Of a DNA stretch of 64,000 bases, positions 17,503-27,604 are shown in pieces; position 1 is the first letter of the stretch; each line of letters opens with the position of its first letter. The stretch is from Moellerella sp963519845 (GTDB lineage: Bacteria; Pseudomonadota; Gammaproteobacteria; Enterobacterales; Enterobacteriaceae): assembly GCA_963519845.1 (NCBI GenBank), contig CAUQNX010000013.1, forward strand, positions 1-64,000, read 5' to 3'. A program made the translations under genes and the position numbers. Under the pieces are notes generated by a model. The model was given only the letters and a program-made list of their open reading frames with translations, searched no databases and was not told the DNA's origin.

Positions 17503-18330
17503 ATGTCTGCATCAGGAGAAGTGATGACTACAGAGGGATACATAAGTGGCCACCTGAGAAACCTTCAGTTGGACCTACGTACTCTTGAGTTGGTCGATCC
17601 CAAAGCTAGTATGGATCCAACGTTCTGGACGTTGAACATTGACTCGCTTTTTTTCTCTGTAGTGACGGGGATTTTATTCCTGTGGCTATTTAGAAGAGTG
17701 GCTGTCAATGCGACTAGTGGCGTACCTGGTAAGTTTCAGACTGCAATAGAGATGATCATTGGTTTCGTCGATAACTCAGTTCGTGATATGTATCACGGAA
17801 AGAGCAAGGTTATAGCGCCTTTAGCATTAACCGTGTTCGTTTGGGTATTTTTGATGAACTCATTGGATTTACTGCCTATCGATTTCATTCCGTATATTGG
17901 AGAGCATTATTTAGGCTTGCCAGCAATGCGTGCTGTGCCAACAGCAGATGTTAGCGTTACAATGTCGATGGCGATTGGTGTGTTTATTCTGATCATCTTC
18001 TACAGTATCAAGATGAAAGGTATTAAAGGATTTACTAAAGAGTTGACACTTCAACCCTTTAATCATCCGATTTTTATACCAATTAACTTGATTCTAGAAG
18101 GGGTTAGCTTGCTGTCCAAACCTGTTTCACTCGGTCTTCGACTGTTTGGTAACATGTATGCAGGTGAGTTGATCTTTATTCTTATTGCGGCACTATTACC
18201 GTGGTGGTCACAGTGGATGTTGAGCCTACCTTGGGCAATTTTTCACATACTGATTATTACGCTACAAGCTTTTATTTTTATGGTTCTGACGGTTGTCTAT
18301 CTATCGATGGCATCATCTAAAGAACATTAA
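17503..18330 (+). CDS. atpB: ATP synthase F0 subunit a
   Basis: Membrane subunit forming the proton half-channels against the c-ring. The essential Arg sits in LSKPVSLGLRLFGNMYAGE, and the conserved helix LQAFIFMVLTVVYLSMA closes the protein. It is 275 residues. An alternative in-frame ATG at 17524 also has a good upstream AGGAG; the longer start at 17503 has AAGAGG upstream and corresponds better to E. coli, so it is kept with some doubt. It lies between atpI and atpE. Confidence 0.95.
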   Translation: MSASGEVMTTEGYISGHLRNLQLDLRTLELVDPKASMDPTFWTLNIDSLFFSVVTGILFLWLFRRVAVNATSGVPGKFQTAIEMIIGFVDNSVRDMYHGKSKVIAPLALTVFVWVFLMNSLDLLPIDFIPYIGEHYLGLPAMRAVPTADVSVTMSMAIGVFILIIFYSIKMKGIKGFTKELTLQPFNHPIFIPINLILEGVSLLSKPVSLGLRLFGNMYAGELIFILIAALLPWWSQWMLSLPWAIFHILIITLQAFIFMVLTVVYLSMASSKEH

Positions 18331-18380
18331 TTTAATTATCTATCAATTATTGTATTAACTGAAACAAACTGGAGACTGTC

Positions 18381-18623
18381 ATGGAAAACCTGAATATGGA
18401 CCTGCTGTACATGGCTGCCGCTATAATGATGGGTTTAGCGGCTATCGGTGCTGCGATCGGTATCGGCATCCTTGGGGGAAAATTCTTAGAAGGCGCGGCT
18501 CGTCAGCCTGATCTGATCCCTCTGCTACGTACACAGTTTTTTATCGTTATGGGTCTTGTTGACGCCATTCCGATGATTGCTGTAGGTCTGGGCTTGTATG
18601 TCATGTTCGCTGTTGCTGGATAA
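18381..18623 (+). CDS. atpE: ATP synthase F0 subunit c
   Basis: Proteolipid of the rotor ring, 80 residues, two transmembrane helices joined by the polar loop ARQPDL. The proton-carrying Asp61 is in GLVDAIPM. It is nearly identical to E. coli subunit c, with one extra C-terminal Gly. It is preceded by a strong ribosome site (CTGGAGA), in line with the need for many copies per enzyme. Confidence 0.97.
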   Translation: MENLNMDLLYMAAAIMMGLAAIGAAIGIGILGGKFLEGAARQPDLIPLLRTQFFIVMGLVDAIPMIAVGLGLYVMFAVAG

Positions 18624-18674
18624 TCGTTACAGAATACTCAACATTAAATCATTAATTATTAAGAGGTATTGTCT

Positions 18675-19145
18675 GTGAATATTAATGCAACAATCCTCGG
18701 CCAGGCTATTGCGTTTATCCTGTTTGTTTTGTTCTGTATGAAGTATGTATGGCCACCGATTATGGCGGCCATTGAGAAACGTCAGAAAGAGATTGCTGAC
18801 GGTTTATCTTCCGCAGAACGTGCTAAAAAGAACCTGGAACTGGCGCAAAATGATGCGTCTGACCAACTGAAACAAGCAAAAGCAGAAGCGCAAGTTATTG
18901 TCGAAAATGCGAATAAACAACGCACTCAGATGATTGAAGATGCTAAAGCCGAAGCAGAAGCAGAACGTGGCAAGATCGTCGCTCAAGCGCAGGCTGAAAT
19001 TGATGCCGAACGCAAACGTGCACGAGAAGAGTTACGTAAACAGGTTGCGATGCTTGCTATAGCAGGTGCCGAGAAGATCATCGAACGTTCCGTGGATGAA
19101 GCTGCTAACAGCGACATCGTTGATAAACTAGTCGCTGAACTGTAA
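18675..19145 (+). CDS. atpF: ATP synthase F0 subunit b
   Basis: Peripheral-stalk subunit: one N-terminal membrane helix (residues about 5-25) followed by a long charged coiled coil that reaches F1. It aligns end to end with the 156-residue E. coli protein. The frame opens two codons earlier at a TTG (18669), but AAGAGG (18661-18666) is correctly spaced for the GTG at 18675, giving MNINATILGQAIAF. E. coli atpF also uses GTG. Confidence 0.95.
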   Translation: MNINATILGQAIAFILFVLFCMKYVWPPIMAAIEKRQKEIADGLSSAERAKKNLELAQNDASDQLKQAKAEAQVIVENANKQRTQMIEDAKAEAEAERGKIVAQAQAEIDAERKRAREELRKQVAMLAIAGAEKIIERSVDEAANSDIVDKLVAEL

Positions 19146-19157
19146 GGAGGGAGGGGC

Positions 19158-19691
19158 ATGTCTGAAATCGTTACTGTAGCTCGCCCCTACGCCAAAGCAG
19201 CTTTTGACTTTGCTGTAGAAACCCAATCCGTTGATAAATGGCAGAATATGTTAGCCTTCACCTCAGAGGTGACGCGCAATCAACAGGTTGGTGAGCTGCT
19301 TTCTGGTTCTATTGCACCAGAAACATTAGCTAAAGTTTTCATCTCTGTTTGTGGTGATGAAATCGACGAGCATGTTCAGAATCTGATTCGTATTATGGCT
19401 GAAAATCAGCGTTTAACGACGCTTCCAGAAGTTCTATTGCAGTTTAAACAATTGCGAGCAGCGCTGGATTCAACTGTTGAAGTTGATGTTTTTTCTGCTT
19501 CCGAACTGAGTGAGCAGCAGTCGGCTAAAATTTCTGCAGCGATGGAGAAACGTCTGTCGCGCAAAGTTAAGCTGAATTGCAAAATTGATAAGTCAGTAAT
19601 CGCCGGAGTGATCATTCGTGCTGGAGACCTCGTCATTGACGGAAGTGTCCGCGGTCGCTTAGAGCGTTTATCTGACGTCTTGCAGTCTTAA
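19158..19691 (+). CDS. atpH: ATP synthase F1 subunit delta
   Basis: OSCP-type subunit joining the b stalk to the top of F1. It has 177 residues, the E. coli length. The N-terminal helical domain begins VARPYAKAAFDFA and the C-terminal signature is IIRAGDLVIDGSVRGRLERL. It starts 12 bp after atpF with a GGAGGGAGG ribosome site, and atpA follows after 14 bp. Confidence 0.96.
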   Translation: MSEIVTVARPYAKAAFDFAVETQSVDKWQNMLAFTSEVTRNQQVGELLSGSIAPETLAKVFISVCGDEIDEHVQNLIRIMAENQRLTTLPEVLLQFKQLRAALDSTVEVDVFSASELSEQQSAKISAAMEKRLSRKVKLNCKIDKSVIAGVIIRAGDLVIDGSVRGRLERLSDVLQS

Positions 19692-19705
19692 GGGGACTGG
19701 AGCAT

Positions 19706-21247
19706 ATGCAACTGAATTCCACCGAAATCAGCGAACTGATCAAACAGCGTATTGCTCAGTTTGATGTTGTGAGTGAAGCTCACAACGAAGGTACGATAGT
19801 CTCTGTTAGTGACGGGATTATACGTATTCATGGCTTAGCCGAAGTCATGCAGGGCGAGATGATCGCACTGCCGGGCAATCGTTATGCAATCGCACTGAAC
19901 TTAGAGCGTGACTCTGTAGGTGCTGTTGTCATGGGCCCTTATGCTGACTTAGCAGAAGGCATGAAAGTTAAATGTACAGGCCGTATCCTTGAAGTTCCAG
20001 TAGGACGTGGCTTGTTAGGTCGTGTTGTTAACACTTTGGGTCAACCTATTGATGGTAAAGGCCCTCTTGATAATGATGGCTTCTCGCCAATCGAAGTTAT
20101 CGCGCCAGGTGTTATCGAACGTCAATCCGTTGATCAGCCAGTACAAACAGGCTATAAGTCTGTTGATGCCATGATCCCAATCGGCCGTGGTCAGCGTGAG
20201 CTGGTTATCGGTGACCGTCAGACAGGTAAAACTGCACTGGCAATCGATGCGATCATCAATCAGCGTGAATCCGGTATCAAATGCGTTTACGTTGCTATTG
20301 GCCAAAAAGCCTCTACCATCGCTAACGTAGTCCGTAAACTCGAAGAGTACGGCGCACTGGAAAACACTATCGTTGTTGTTGCTACTGCATCTGAATCAGC
20401 TGCACTGCAATATTTGGCTCCTTATGCGGGCTGTGCGATGGGTGAATATTTCCGTGACCGCGGTGAAGATGCGCTGATTGTTTACGATGACCTGTCTAAA
20501 CAAGCTGTTGCCTATCGTCAAATTTCTCTGTTGCTACGTCGTCCACCTGGACGTGAAGCTTACCCTGGTGATGTTTTCTATCTGCACTCCCGTTTATTAG
20601 AGCGTGCTGCTCGTGTTAACGCTGAGTATGTTGAAAAATTCACTAACGGTGAAGTGAAAGGTAAGACCGGTTCTTTAACCGCACTACCGATCATCGAAAC
20701 CCAAGCAGGTGACGTTTCTGCATTCGTACCGACAAACGTAATTTCAATTACGGACGGTCAGATCTTCCTTGAATCTAACCTGTTTAACTCTGGTATTCGT
20801 CCAGCGGTTAACCCAGGTATCTCTGTATCCCGTGTTGGTGGTGCTGCTCAGACTAAGATCGTTAAGAAATTATCTGGTGGTATTCGTACAGCATTGGCAC
20901 AGTATCGTGAGCTGGCAGCATTCTCCCAGTTTGCTTCAGATTTGGATGATGCAACGCGTAAACAGTTAAGTCATGGTCAAAAAGTGACTGAGCTGTTGAA
21001 ACAGAAACAGTATGCGCCAATGTCAGTTGCAGAACAGGCATTGTCTCTGTTTGCTGCTGAGCGTGGCTATCTGGAAGATGTTGAGTTAGCTAAAATTGGT
21101 GACTTTGAAGAATCACTGATTTCTTATGCATCTCGCGAACATGCTGACCTTATGAATGCAATTGGCCAGACTGGTAACTATAACGATGATATCGAAAGCA
21201 AGTTGAAAAACCTGCTTGAATCATTTAAAGCAACCCAGTCCTGGTAA
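19706..21247 (+). CDS. atpA: ATP synthase F1 subunit alpha
   Basis: Non-catalytic nucleotide-binding subunit of the alpha3-beta3 head. 513 residues as in E. coli. The P-loop is GDRQTGKTALA (about residues 169-179) and the alpha signature PAVNPGISVSRVGG is intact. Codon use is more biased towards GC-ending favoured codons than in flanking accessory genes, as expected for strong expression. Confidence 0.98.
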   Translation: MQLNSTEISELIKQRIAQFDVVSEAHNEGTIVSVSDGIIRIHGLAEVMQGEMIALPGNRYAIALNLERDSVGAVVMGPYADLAEGMKVKCTGRILEVPVGRGLLGRVVNTLGQPIDGKGPLDNDGFSPIEVIAPGVIERQSVDQPVQTGYKSVDAMIPIGRGQRELVIGDRQTGKTALAIDAIINQRESGIKCVYVAIGQKASTIANVVRKLEEYGALENTIVVVATASESAALQYLAPYAGCAMGEYFRDRGEDALIVYDDLSKQAVAYRQISLLLRRPPGREAYPGDVFYLHSRLLERAARVNAEYVEKFTNGEVKGKTGSLTALPIIETQAGDVSAFVPTNVISITDGQIFLESNLFNSGIRPAVNPGISVSRVGGAAQTKIVKKLSGGIRTALAQYRELAAFSQFASDLDDATRKQLSHGQKVTELLKQKQYAPMSVAEQALSLFAAERGYLEDVELAKIGDFEESLISYASREHADLMNAIGQTGNYNDDIESKLKNLLESFKATQSW

Positions 21248-21302
21248 TACTATTCGGCCCGATAGTTATTATGGGCCGTCTGGTTAATAAGGAGAAGCTG
21301 AA

Positions 21303-22166
21303 ATGGCCGGCGCAAAAGAGATACGTTCTAAGATCGCTAGCGTACAAAATACGCAAAAGATCACTAAAGCGATGGAGATGGTCGCTGCGTCCAAAATGCG
21401 TAAAACGCAGGAGCGCATGGCGGCTAGCCGTCCTTATGCAGAGACTATGCGCAGTATGATTGGTCATCTTGCGTTAGGTAATCTGGAATATAAACATCCA
21501 TACCTTGAAGAGCGTGAAGTTAAGCGTGTCGGGTACCTGGTTGTTTCTACCGACCGTGGTCTGTGTGGTGGTCTGAACATGAACTTGTTCAAAAAACTGC
21601 TGACAGACATGCAAGAATGGTCTGAAAAAGGCGTTCAAGTTGATCTGACTTTAATCGGTTCAAAAGCAGTGTCTTTCTTTGGCTCTGTGGGTGGCAATAT
21701 TGTCTCTCAAGTGTCAGGAATGGGGGATACCCCGTCACTGTCTGCGCTGATTGGTCCGGTTAAAATTATGCTGCAAGCATATGACGAAGGACGTTTAGAT
21801 AAACTGTATGTGGTGACCAATAAATTCATCAATACAATGTCTCAGGTTCCAACTATTTTTCAGGTATTACCATTGCCTCCGAGTGATGATGCTGCCCTGA
21901 AGAAGAAGTCCTGGGATTATATATATGAACCCGATCCTAAGGCGTTGCTAGATACCCTGCTACGTCGTTATATCGAGTCGCAAGTTTATCAGGGCGTCGT
22001 TGAAAACCTAGCTAGTGAGCAGGCTGCACGAATGGTAGCTATGAAAGCAGCTACTGATAATGGTGGCGACATGATCAAAGAGTTACAGTTGGTTTACAAC
22101 AAGGCTCGTCAGGCCAGTATTACTCAGGAGCTTACCGAAATCGTTTCTGGTGCTTCCGCGGTTTAA
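21303..22166 (+). CDS. atpG: ATP synthase F1 subunit gamma
   Basis: Central rotor shaft. N-terminal helix KEIRSKIASVQNTQKITKAM and C-terminal helix MKAATDNGGDMIKELQL form the coiled coil. The central domain carries STDRGLCGGLN. It has 287 residues as in E. coli. It lies between atpA and atpD. Confidence 0.97.
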   Translation: MAGAKEIRSKIASVQNTQKITKAMEMVAASKMRKTQERMAASRPYAETMRSMIGHLALGNLEYKHPYLEEREVKRVGYLVVSTDRGLCGGLNMNLFKKLLTDMQEWSEKGVQVDLTLIGSKAVSFFGSVGGNIVSQVSGMGDTPSLSALIGPVKIMLQAYDEGRLDKLYVVTNKFINTMSQVPTIFQVLPLPPSDDAALKKKSWDYIYEPDPKALLDTLLRRYIESQVYQGVVENLASEQAARMVAMKAATDNGGDMIKELQLVYNKARQASITQELTEIVSGASAV

Positions 22167-22200
22167 CAGCTAGGTTTACGAATTACGTAGAGGATTCAAG

Positions 22201-23583
22201 ATGGCTACTGGAAAGATTATCCAGGTAATCGGCGCTGTTGTTGACGTCGAATTCCCTCAGGATGCCGTACCGAAAGTGTACGACGCCCTTGAGGTTCTTA
22301 ACGGTAAAGAAAAGCTGGTGCTGGAAGTTCAGCAACAGTTAGGCGGTGGTGTTGTTCGTTGTATTGCAATGGGAACATCGGATGGTTTAAGCCGTGGTTT
22401 AGAAGTTTTAAATCAAGAGCATCCAATTGAAGTACCAGTCGGTGTGAAAACCCTTGGCCGTATCATGAACGTGCTGGGTGAACCTATCGATATGAAAGGT
22501 GATATTGGCGAAGAAGAGCGCTGGTCTATTCACCGTGCTGCACCAAGCTACGAAGATCTGGCTAACTCAACTGAGCTGCTAGAAACTGGTATCAAAGTTA
22601 TGGACTTGATTTGCCCGTTTGCGAAAGGGGGTAAAGTTGGTCTGTTCGGTGGTGCTGGTGTAGGTAAAACAGTTAACATGATGGAGCTGATCCGTAATAT
22701 CGCGATTGAGCACTCAGGTTACTCTGTATTTGCTGGCGTTGGTGAGCGTACTCGTGAAGGTAACGACTTCTATCACGAAATGAAAGACTCTAACGTTCTG
22801 GACAAAGTATCACTGGTTTATGGTCAAATGAATGAGCCACCAGGAAACCGTTTACGTGTTGCCCTGACTGGTCTGACTATGGCTGAAAAATTCCGTGATG
22901 AAGGCCGTGACGTTCTGCTGTTCGTTGATAATATTTATCGCTATACCTTAGCAGGAACAGAAGTATCTGCTCTGCTGGGTCGTATGCCTTCTGCGGTAGG
23001 TTATCAGCCAACATTGGCAGAAGAGATGGGTGTTCTTCAAGAGCGTATTACGTCGACTAAGACGGGTTCAATCACATCTGTACAAGCCGTTTACGTTCCT
23101 GCGGATGACTTGACTGACCCATCACCAGCAACGACCTTTGCTCACTTGGATGCAACCGTGGTTCTGAGCCGTCAAATCGCTTCTCTGGGTATTTACCCTG
23201 CGGTTGACCCTCTGGATTCCACCAGCCGTCAACTTGACCCACAGACCGTTGGTCAAGAGCACTATGATGTTGCTCGTGGTGTACAGTCGATTCTACAACG
23301 TTACCAAGAACTGAAAGATATCATTGCTATTCTTGGTATGGATGAATTATCTGAAGAAGATAAACTGGTTGTTGCGCGTGCTCGTAAGATTCAGCGCTTC
23401 CTGTCTCAGCCATTCTTCGTTGCTGAAGTCTTCACTGGTTCACCAGGTAAGTTCGTATCCCTGAAAGACACTATCCGTGGCTTTAAAGGTATTCTGAATG
23501 GTGATTACGACCACCTGCCAGAACAAGCGTTCTACATGGTTGGAACCATTGATGAAGCTGTAGAAAAAGCCAAAAAGCTTTAA
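22201..23583 (+). CDS. atpD: ATP synthase F1 subunit beta
   Basis: Catalytic subunit. P-loop GGAGVGKTVNM (about residues 149-159), catalytic Glu in GERTREGND, Walker B LLFVDNIYR and the DELSEED lever motif are all intact. It has 460 residues and is nearly identical to E. coli over the C-terminal half. Confidence 0.98.
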   Translation: MATGKIIQVIGAVVDVEFPQDAVPKVYDALEVLNGKEKLVLEVQQQLGGGVVRCIAMGTSDGLSRGLEVLNQEHPIEVPVGVKTLGRIMNVLGEPIDMKGDIGEEERWSIHRAAPSYEDLANSTELLETGIKVMDLICPFAKGGKVGLFGGAGVGKTVNMMELIRNIAIEHSGYSVFAGVGERTREGNDFYHEMKDSNVLDKVSLVYGQMNEPPGNRLRVALTGLTMAEKFRDEGRDVLLFVDNIYRYTLAGTEVSALLGRMPSAVGYQPTLAEEMGVLQERITSTKTGSITSVQAVYVPADDLTDPSPATTFAHLDATVVLSRQIASLGIYPAVDPLDSTSRQLDPQTVGQEHYDVARGVQSILQRYQELKDIIAILGMDELSEEDKLVVARARKIQRFLSQPFFVAEVFTGSPGKFVSLKDTIRGFKGILNGDYDHLPEQAFYMVGTIDEAVEKAKKL

Positions 23584-23604
23584 TACAGTTTACGGGAGGT
23601 TGAT

Positions 23605-24033
23605 ATGGCACATGCAAAGACATACCACCTGACTGTAGTAAGTGCTGAAAATAGATTGTTTGAAGGCAAAGTGCAAAAGGTTCAGGTAACAGGGAGTGAA
23701 GGTGAGTTGGGGATTTATCCTCATCATACGCCACTGCTGACGACCATCAAACCGGGCATGGTACATATAACAAAAGAGTCAGGCGACGAAGAATTCATCT
23801 ACCTTTCTGGTGGTGTTTTGGAAGTTCAGCCTACTACTGTTATTGTACTCGCTGATACTGCAATCCGTGGCTCAGATTTAGATGAAGCGCTTGCGCTGGA
23901 ATCTAAACGCAGGGCGGAAGAGAATATCCGTCAAGCACACGGTGATGTAGATTATGCTCAAGCATCGGCAGAACTTGCTAAAGCGTTAGCTAAACTTCGT
24001 GTTATTGATGAAATAGCAAGAAAGATGAAGTAA
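23605..24033 (+). CDS. atpC: ATP synthase F1 subunit epsilon
   Basis: Inhibitory rotor subunit: N-terminal beta sandwich (TYHLTVVSAENRLFEGKV, GELGIYPHHTPLL) and C-terminal helical hairpin. It has 142 residues versus 139 in E. coli, with the extra residues at the C-terminus. Last gene of the operon; a terminator follows within 25 bp. Confidence 0.96.
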   Translation: MAHAKTYHLTVVSAENRLFEGKVQKVQVTGSEGELGIYPHHTPLLTTIKPGMVHITKESGDEEFIYLSGGVLEVQPTTVIVLADTAIRGSDLDEALALESKRRAEENIRQAHGDVDYAQASAELAKALAKLRVIDEIARKMK

Positions 24034-24056
24034 TAACGCAGACAGTATAGTGAGAA

Positions 24057-24088
24057 GCCAGTTAGTATAAAAACTAACTGGCTTTTTT
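24057..24088 (+). terminator. atp operon terminator
   Basis: Perfect 10-bp stem GCCAGTTAGT / ACTAACTGGC, 6-nt loop, then six T residues. It separates atpC from glmU. Confidence 0.9.
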
Positions 24089-24164
24089 ATTTGTACGAAA
24101 TATGTAGTAATTTATAAAGGAAATAGGTTTACTTTCATCTCAAAGTTGGAGTTTCAGGATTATT

Positions 24165-25535
24165 ATGACTGTGCAAAGAAAAAGTGTCGTTATTCTTGCT
24201 GCTGGTAAAGGTACTCGGATGTATTCTAACTTACCGAAAGTACTGCATTTACTGGCAGGAAAACCCATGGTTCAGCATGTTGTTGATACAGCCAAATCAT
24301 TAGGTGCCTCAAATATTCATTTAGTTTATGGCCATGGCGGCGATCTACTAAAAGAAAAATTAGGTGAGCAAAACCTTAATTGGGTGCTACAAGCTGAGCA
24401 ATTAGGAACTGGCCATGCAATGCAGCAGGCTGCTCCCCATTTTGACGATAATGAAAATGTCATTATGCTCTATGGTGATGTGCCTTTAATTGCCACTAAG
24501 ACGTTGCAACGACTGATTGATATTAAACCTGAAGGCGGTATTGGACTTCTCACGGTGATCCTTGATAATCCAACTGGCTATGGGCGTATTCTGCGTGAAA
24601 ATGGCGAAGTTGTTGGTATTATTGAACAGAAAGATGCCACAGAAGAGCAGCGTAAAATTCAAGAGATCAATACTGGGATAATGGTTGCTAGTGGCAAAGA
24701 CTTTAAGCGCTGGTTAGCTCACCTGAATAATAATAATGCTCAAGGTGAATACTATATTACCGACATTATCGCTTTAGCGCATAAAGAAGGTAATAAGATC
24801 GCAACGGCACACCCTAAACATCTTAGTGAAATGGAAGGTGTGAATAACCGCCTTCAATTAGCAACCTTAGAGCGTATTTATCAGCAAGAACAGGCTGAGA
24901 AATTGCTTCTTGCGGGTGTCATGCTTATTGACCCTGCGCGTTTTGATCTGCGTGGTACATTGACTCATGGAAATGATGTCATCATTGATACCAATGTGAT
25001 CATTGAAGGTCAGGTGACATTAGGCAACAACGTCCATATCCAAACAGGTTGTGTGCTAAAAAATTGTACTATAGGTGATAACTCAGTTATCAGCCCTTAT
25101 ACTGTGATTGAAAATTCAGAGTTAGCCACTGAGTGTACGGTTGGACCTTTTGCGCGTTTACGTCCCGGCGCGAAACTGGCAAAACTGGCTCATGTCGGTA
25201 ACTTTGTTGAAATTAAGAATGTGAAATTAGGTGAAGGCTCAAAAGTCGGTCACTTAACCTATCTTGGCGATGCTGATGTAGGGAGTAATGTAAATATTGG
25301 CGCTGGTACTATCACTTGTAATTATGATGGTGCTAATAAATTCAAAACCACTATTGGTAATGATGTATTTGTTGGCTCAGATACACAGCTGGTGGCCCCA
25401 GTGACTATTGCTAATGGTGCGACTATTGGTGCTGGTACAACAGTGACTCGCGATGTTAATGAAAACGAATTAGTCATTAGTCGTGTGAAGCAGATGCATA
25501 TAAAAGAGTGGAAGCGTCCAAGTAAAAAGAAATAA
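24165..25535 (+). CDS. glmU: Bifunctional GlcNAc-1-P uridyltransferase / GlcN-1-P acetyltransferase GlmU
   Basis: Catalyses the last two steps to UDP-GlcNAc for peptidoglycan and lipopolysaccharide. The N-terminal pyrophosphorylase begins LAAGKGTRMYSNLPKVLH and has YGDVPL. The C-terminal left-handed beta helix has hexapeptide repeats (GNNVHI, IGAGTITCNYDG) for acetyl-CoA. 456 residues, as in E. coli. It is probably co-transcribed with glmS; a hairpin lies just after its stop. Confidence 0.97.
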   Translation: MTVQRKSVVILAAGKGTRMYSNLPKVLHLLAGKPMVQHVVDTAKSLGASNIHLVYGHGGDLLKEKLGEQNLNWVLQAEQLGTGHAMQQAAPHFDDNENVIMLYGDVPLIATKTLQRLIDIKPEGGIGLLTVILDNPTGYGRILRENGEVVGIIEQKDATEEQRKIQEINTGIMVASGKDFKRWLAHLNNNNAQGEYYITDIIALAHKEGNKIATAHPKHLSEMEGVNNRLQLATLERIYQQEQAEKLLLAGVMLIDPARFDLRGTLTHGNDVIIDTNVIIEGQVTLGNNVHIQTGCVLKNCTIGDNSVISPYTVIENSELATECTVGPFARLRPGAKLAKLAHVGNFVEIKNVKLGEGSKVGHLTYLGDADVGSNVNIGAGTITCNYDGANKFKTTIGNDVFVGSDTQLVAPVTIANGATIGAGTTVTRDVNENELVISRVKQMHIKEWKRPSKKK

Positions 25536-25543
25536 TAACTTGA

Positions 25544-25561
25544 GGGGGGAATATTCTCCCC
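25544..25561 (+). other. Hairpin between glmU and glmS
   Basis: GGGGGGAA facing TTCTCCCC starts 8 bases after the glmU stop. It has no T tract. In E. coli the glmUS transcript is cut near the glmU stop before GlmZ-dependent activation of glmS; this hairpin could serve such processing, but that is inference. Confidence 0.35.
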
Positions 25562-25712
25562 TTAGTGATCATTTTGTTTTAATCAATATCTAAAGAGACC
25601 TAATAATAATCCCTACTCTCTACAAGGCTTGGGGAACGGCAAAATAGCCGATTAGCAATCAGGTAATGACACATAAAAAGAGTAATTGCTCTAGTATTAG
25701 GAAAGAAACAAT

Positions 25713-27545
25713 ATGTGTGGAATAGTTGGTGCAGTAGCACAACGTGATATAGCTGAAATTCTGATTGAAGGGCTTCGCCGCTTAGAATACCGTGGTTATG
25801 ATTCTGCGGGTCTAGCGGTCGTTGATAGTGAATGTCATCTAACACGCCTACGTGAAGTCGGCAAAGTGCATATGCTGGCTGAAGAAGTCGAAAAGCATCC
25901 TGTCACTGGTGGCACTGGTATTGCTCATACACGCTGGGCAACACATGGTGTGCCGAGTGAGCGTAATGCGCATCCTCATACCTCCGGTCATATTGCCGTG
26001 GTGCATAATGGGATCATCGAAAATTATCAGGAACTGAAAGAACAATTACAAAAACAAGGTTATGTTTTCAGTTCTGAAACCGATACTGAGGTGATTGCGC
26101 ATTTAGTTCATCAAGAGCAAGAGCTCGGCGGCACTTTAGTTGAAGTGGTTCAACGCGTTATTCCTCAATTACGTGGGGCATACGGTACTGTTATTATGGA
26201 TAGCCGTTTCCCTGAATTACTGGTTGCGGCTCGTTCTGGTAGTCCTCTGGTTATCGGTTTGGGTGTGGGTGAAAACTTCCTCGCGTCAGATCAGCTGGCG
26301 TTATTGCCAGTAACACGTCGCTTTATGTACCTTGAAGAAGGGGATATTGCGGAAGTGACTCGCCGTTCAGTGCGTATTTTTGATAAGCAAGGAGCAGAAG
26401 TTGAGCGTGAGCAAATAGAATCTAGCGTTCAATATGATGCGGGTGATAAAGGTATTTATCGTCACTATATGCAGAAAGAGATCTATGAACAGCCAATGGC
26501 GATCAAAAATACGCTTGATGGTCGTTTTAGCAAAGATAACCATATTGATCTAAGTGAACTAGGCCCTAAAGCGAATGAAATACTCTCACAAGTCGAGCAT
26601 ATTCAAATCGTTGCCTGCGGAACTTCGTATAATGCGGGTATGGTAGCGCGTTATTGGTTTGAATCACTGGCGAACATCCCTTGTGATGTTGAAATCGCTT
26701 CTGAGTATCGTTATCGCAAGCCTGCGCACCGTAAAGGCAGCCTGATCATTACTTTATCTCAGTCAGGTGAAACGGCCGATACACTAGCTGCTTTGCGTCT
26801 ATCGAAAGAGCTTGGCTATTTGACCTCACTGTCTATCTGTAATGTCGCTGGCTCATCTTTAGTGCGTGAATCTGAATTTGTCTTGATGACCAAGGCAGGC
26901 ACTGAGATTGGCGTAGCCTCGACCAAAGCATTTACAACCCAGTTGACTGTCTTATTGATGCTAGTGGGCTACATGGCGCGTCTGAAAGGCGCTGCGCCAG
27001 AATTAGAGCAGGATATCGCTAATGCATTGCATGCGTTGCCGGCTCGTATCGAAAGCATGTTATCTCAAGATAAAATCATTGAAGCATTAGCAGAAGATTT
27101 CTCAGATAAAAATCATGCGCTATTCCTTGGCCGTGGTGATCAATACCCAATTGCTGTTGAAGGGGCATTGAAGCTCAAAGAGATCTCCTATATTCATGCT
27201 GAAGCTTATGCAGCAGGTGAATTAAAGCATGGTCCTTTGGCTCTGATTGATGCGGATATGCCGGTTATCATCATTGCGCCAAATAATGAGTTATTGGAAA
27301 AACTGAAATCGAATATTGAAGAAGTCTGTGCTCGCGGCGGCTTGTTATATGTTTTTGCCGATCAAGATGCAGGTTTTGTTGGTAGCGAAAATATGAAGAT
27401 TGTTCCACTTCCTCATGTTGAAGAGCTGATCGCACCTATATTTTATACAGTTCCACTCCAGCTGCTCTCATATCATGTTGCCTTAATCAAAGGTACTGAT
27501 GTCGATCAGCCTCGTAATTTGGCGAAATCAGTTACAGTAGAGTAG
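25713..27545 (+). CDS. glmS: Glutamine-fructose-6-phosphate aminotransferase GlmS
   Basis: Makes glucosamine 6-phosphate from fructose 6-phosphate and glutamine. The N-terminal glutaminase has the Cys1 nucleophile directly after the initiator Met (MCGIVGAVAQ). Two SIS sugar-isomerase domains follow (CGTSYNAG; SQSGETADT; LGRGDQYPIA). The C-terminus AKSVTVE carries the TnsD recognition sequence of attTn7. It has 610 residues versus 609 in E. coli. The leader of 177 bp after glmU leaves room for small-RNA control, but no pairing site was identified. Confidence 0.97.
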   Translation: MCGIVGAVAQRDIAEILIEGLRRLEYRGYDSAGLAVVDSECHLTRLREVGKVHMLAEEVEKHPVTGGTGIAHTRWATHGVPSERNAHPHTSGHIAVVHNGIIENYQELKEQLQKQGYVFSSETDTEVIAHLVHQEQELGGTLVEVVQRVIPQLRGAYGTVIMDSRFPELLVAARSGSPLVIGLGVGENFLASDQLALLPVTRRFMYLEEGDIAEVTRRSVRIFDKQGAEVEREQIESSVQYDAGDKGIYRHYMQKEIYEQPMAIKNTLDGRFSKDNHIDLSELGPKANEILSQVEHIQIVACGTSYNAGMVARYWFESLANIPCDVEIASEYRYRKPAHRKGSLIITLSQSGETADTLAALRLSKELGYLTSLSICNVAGSSLVRESEFVLMTKAGTEIGVASTKAFTTQLTVLLMLVGYMARLKGAAPELEQDIANALHALPARIESMLSQDKIIEALAEDFSDKNHALFLGRGDQYPIAVEGALKLKEISYIHAEAYAAGELKHGPLALIDADMPVIIIAPNNELLEKLKSNIEEVCARGGLLYVFADQDAGFVGSENMKIVPLPHVEELIAPIFYTVPLQLLSYHVALIKGTDVDQPRNLAKSVTVE

Positions 27546-27572
27546 AACTTAAAAGTGAGATAGCGCGATTTT
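27514..27572 (+). other. Tn7 attachment site attTn7, unoccupied
   Basis: The last codons of glmS (LAKSVTVE) are the TnsD-binding segment of attTn7, and Tn7-like elements insert about 25 bp past the stop, near 27570. No transposon end or tns gene is seen there; the glmS terminator follows intact. Confidence 0.6.
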
Positions 27573-27604
27573 TAGTTAGATAATATAAATCGTTAATAGA
27601 ATAG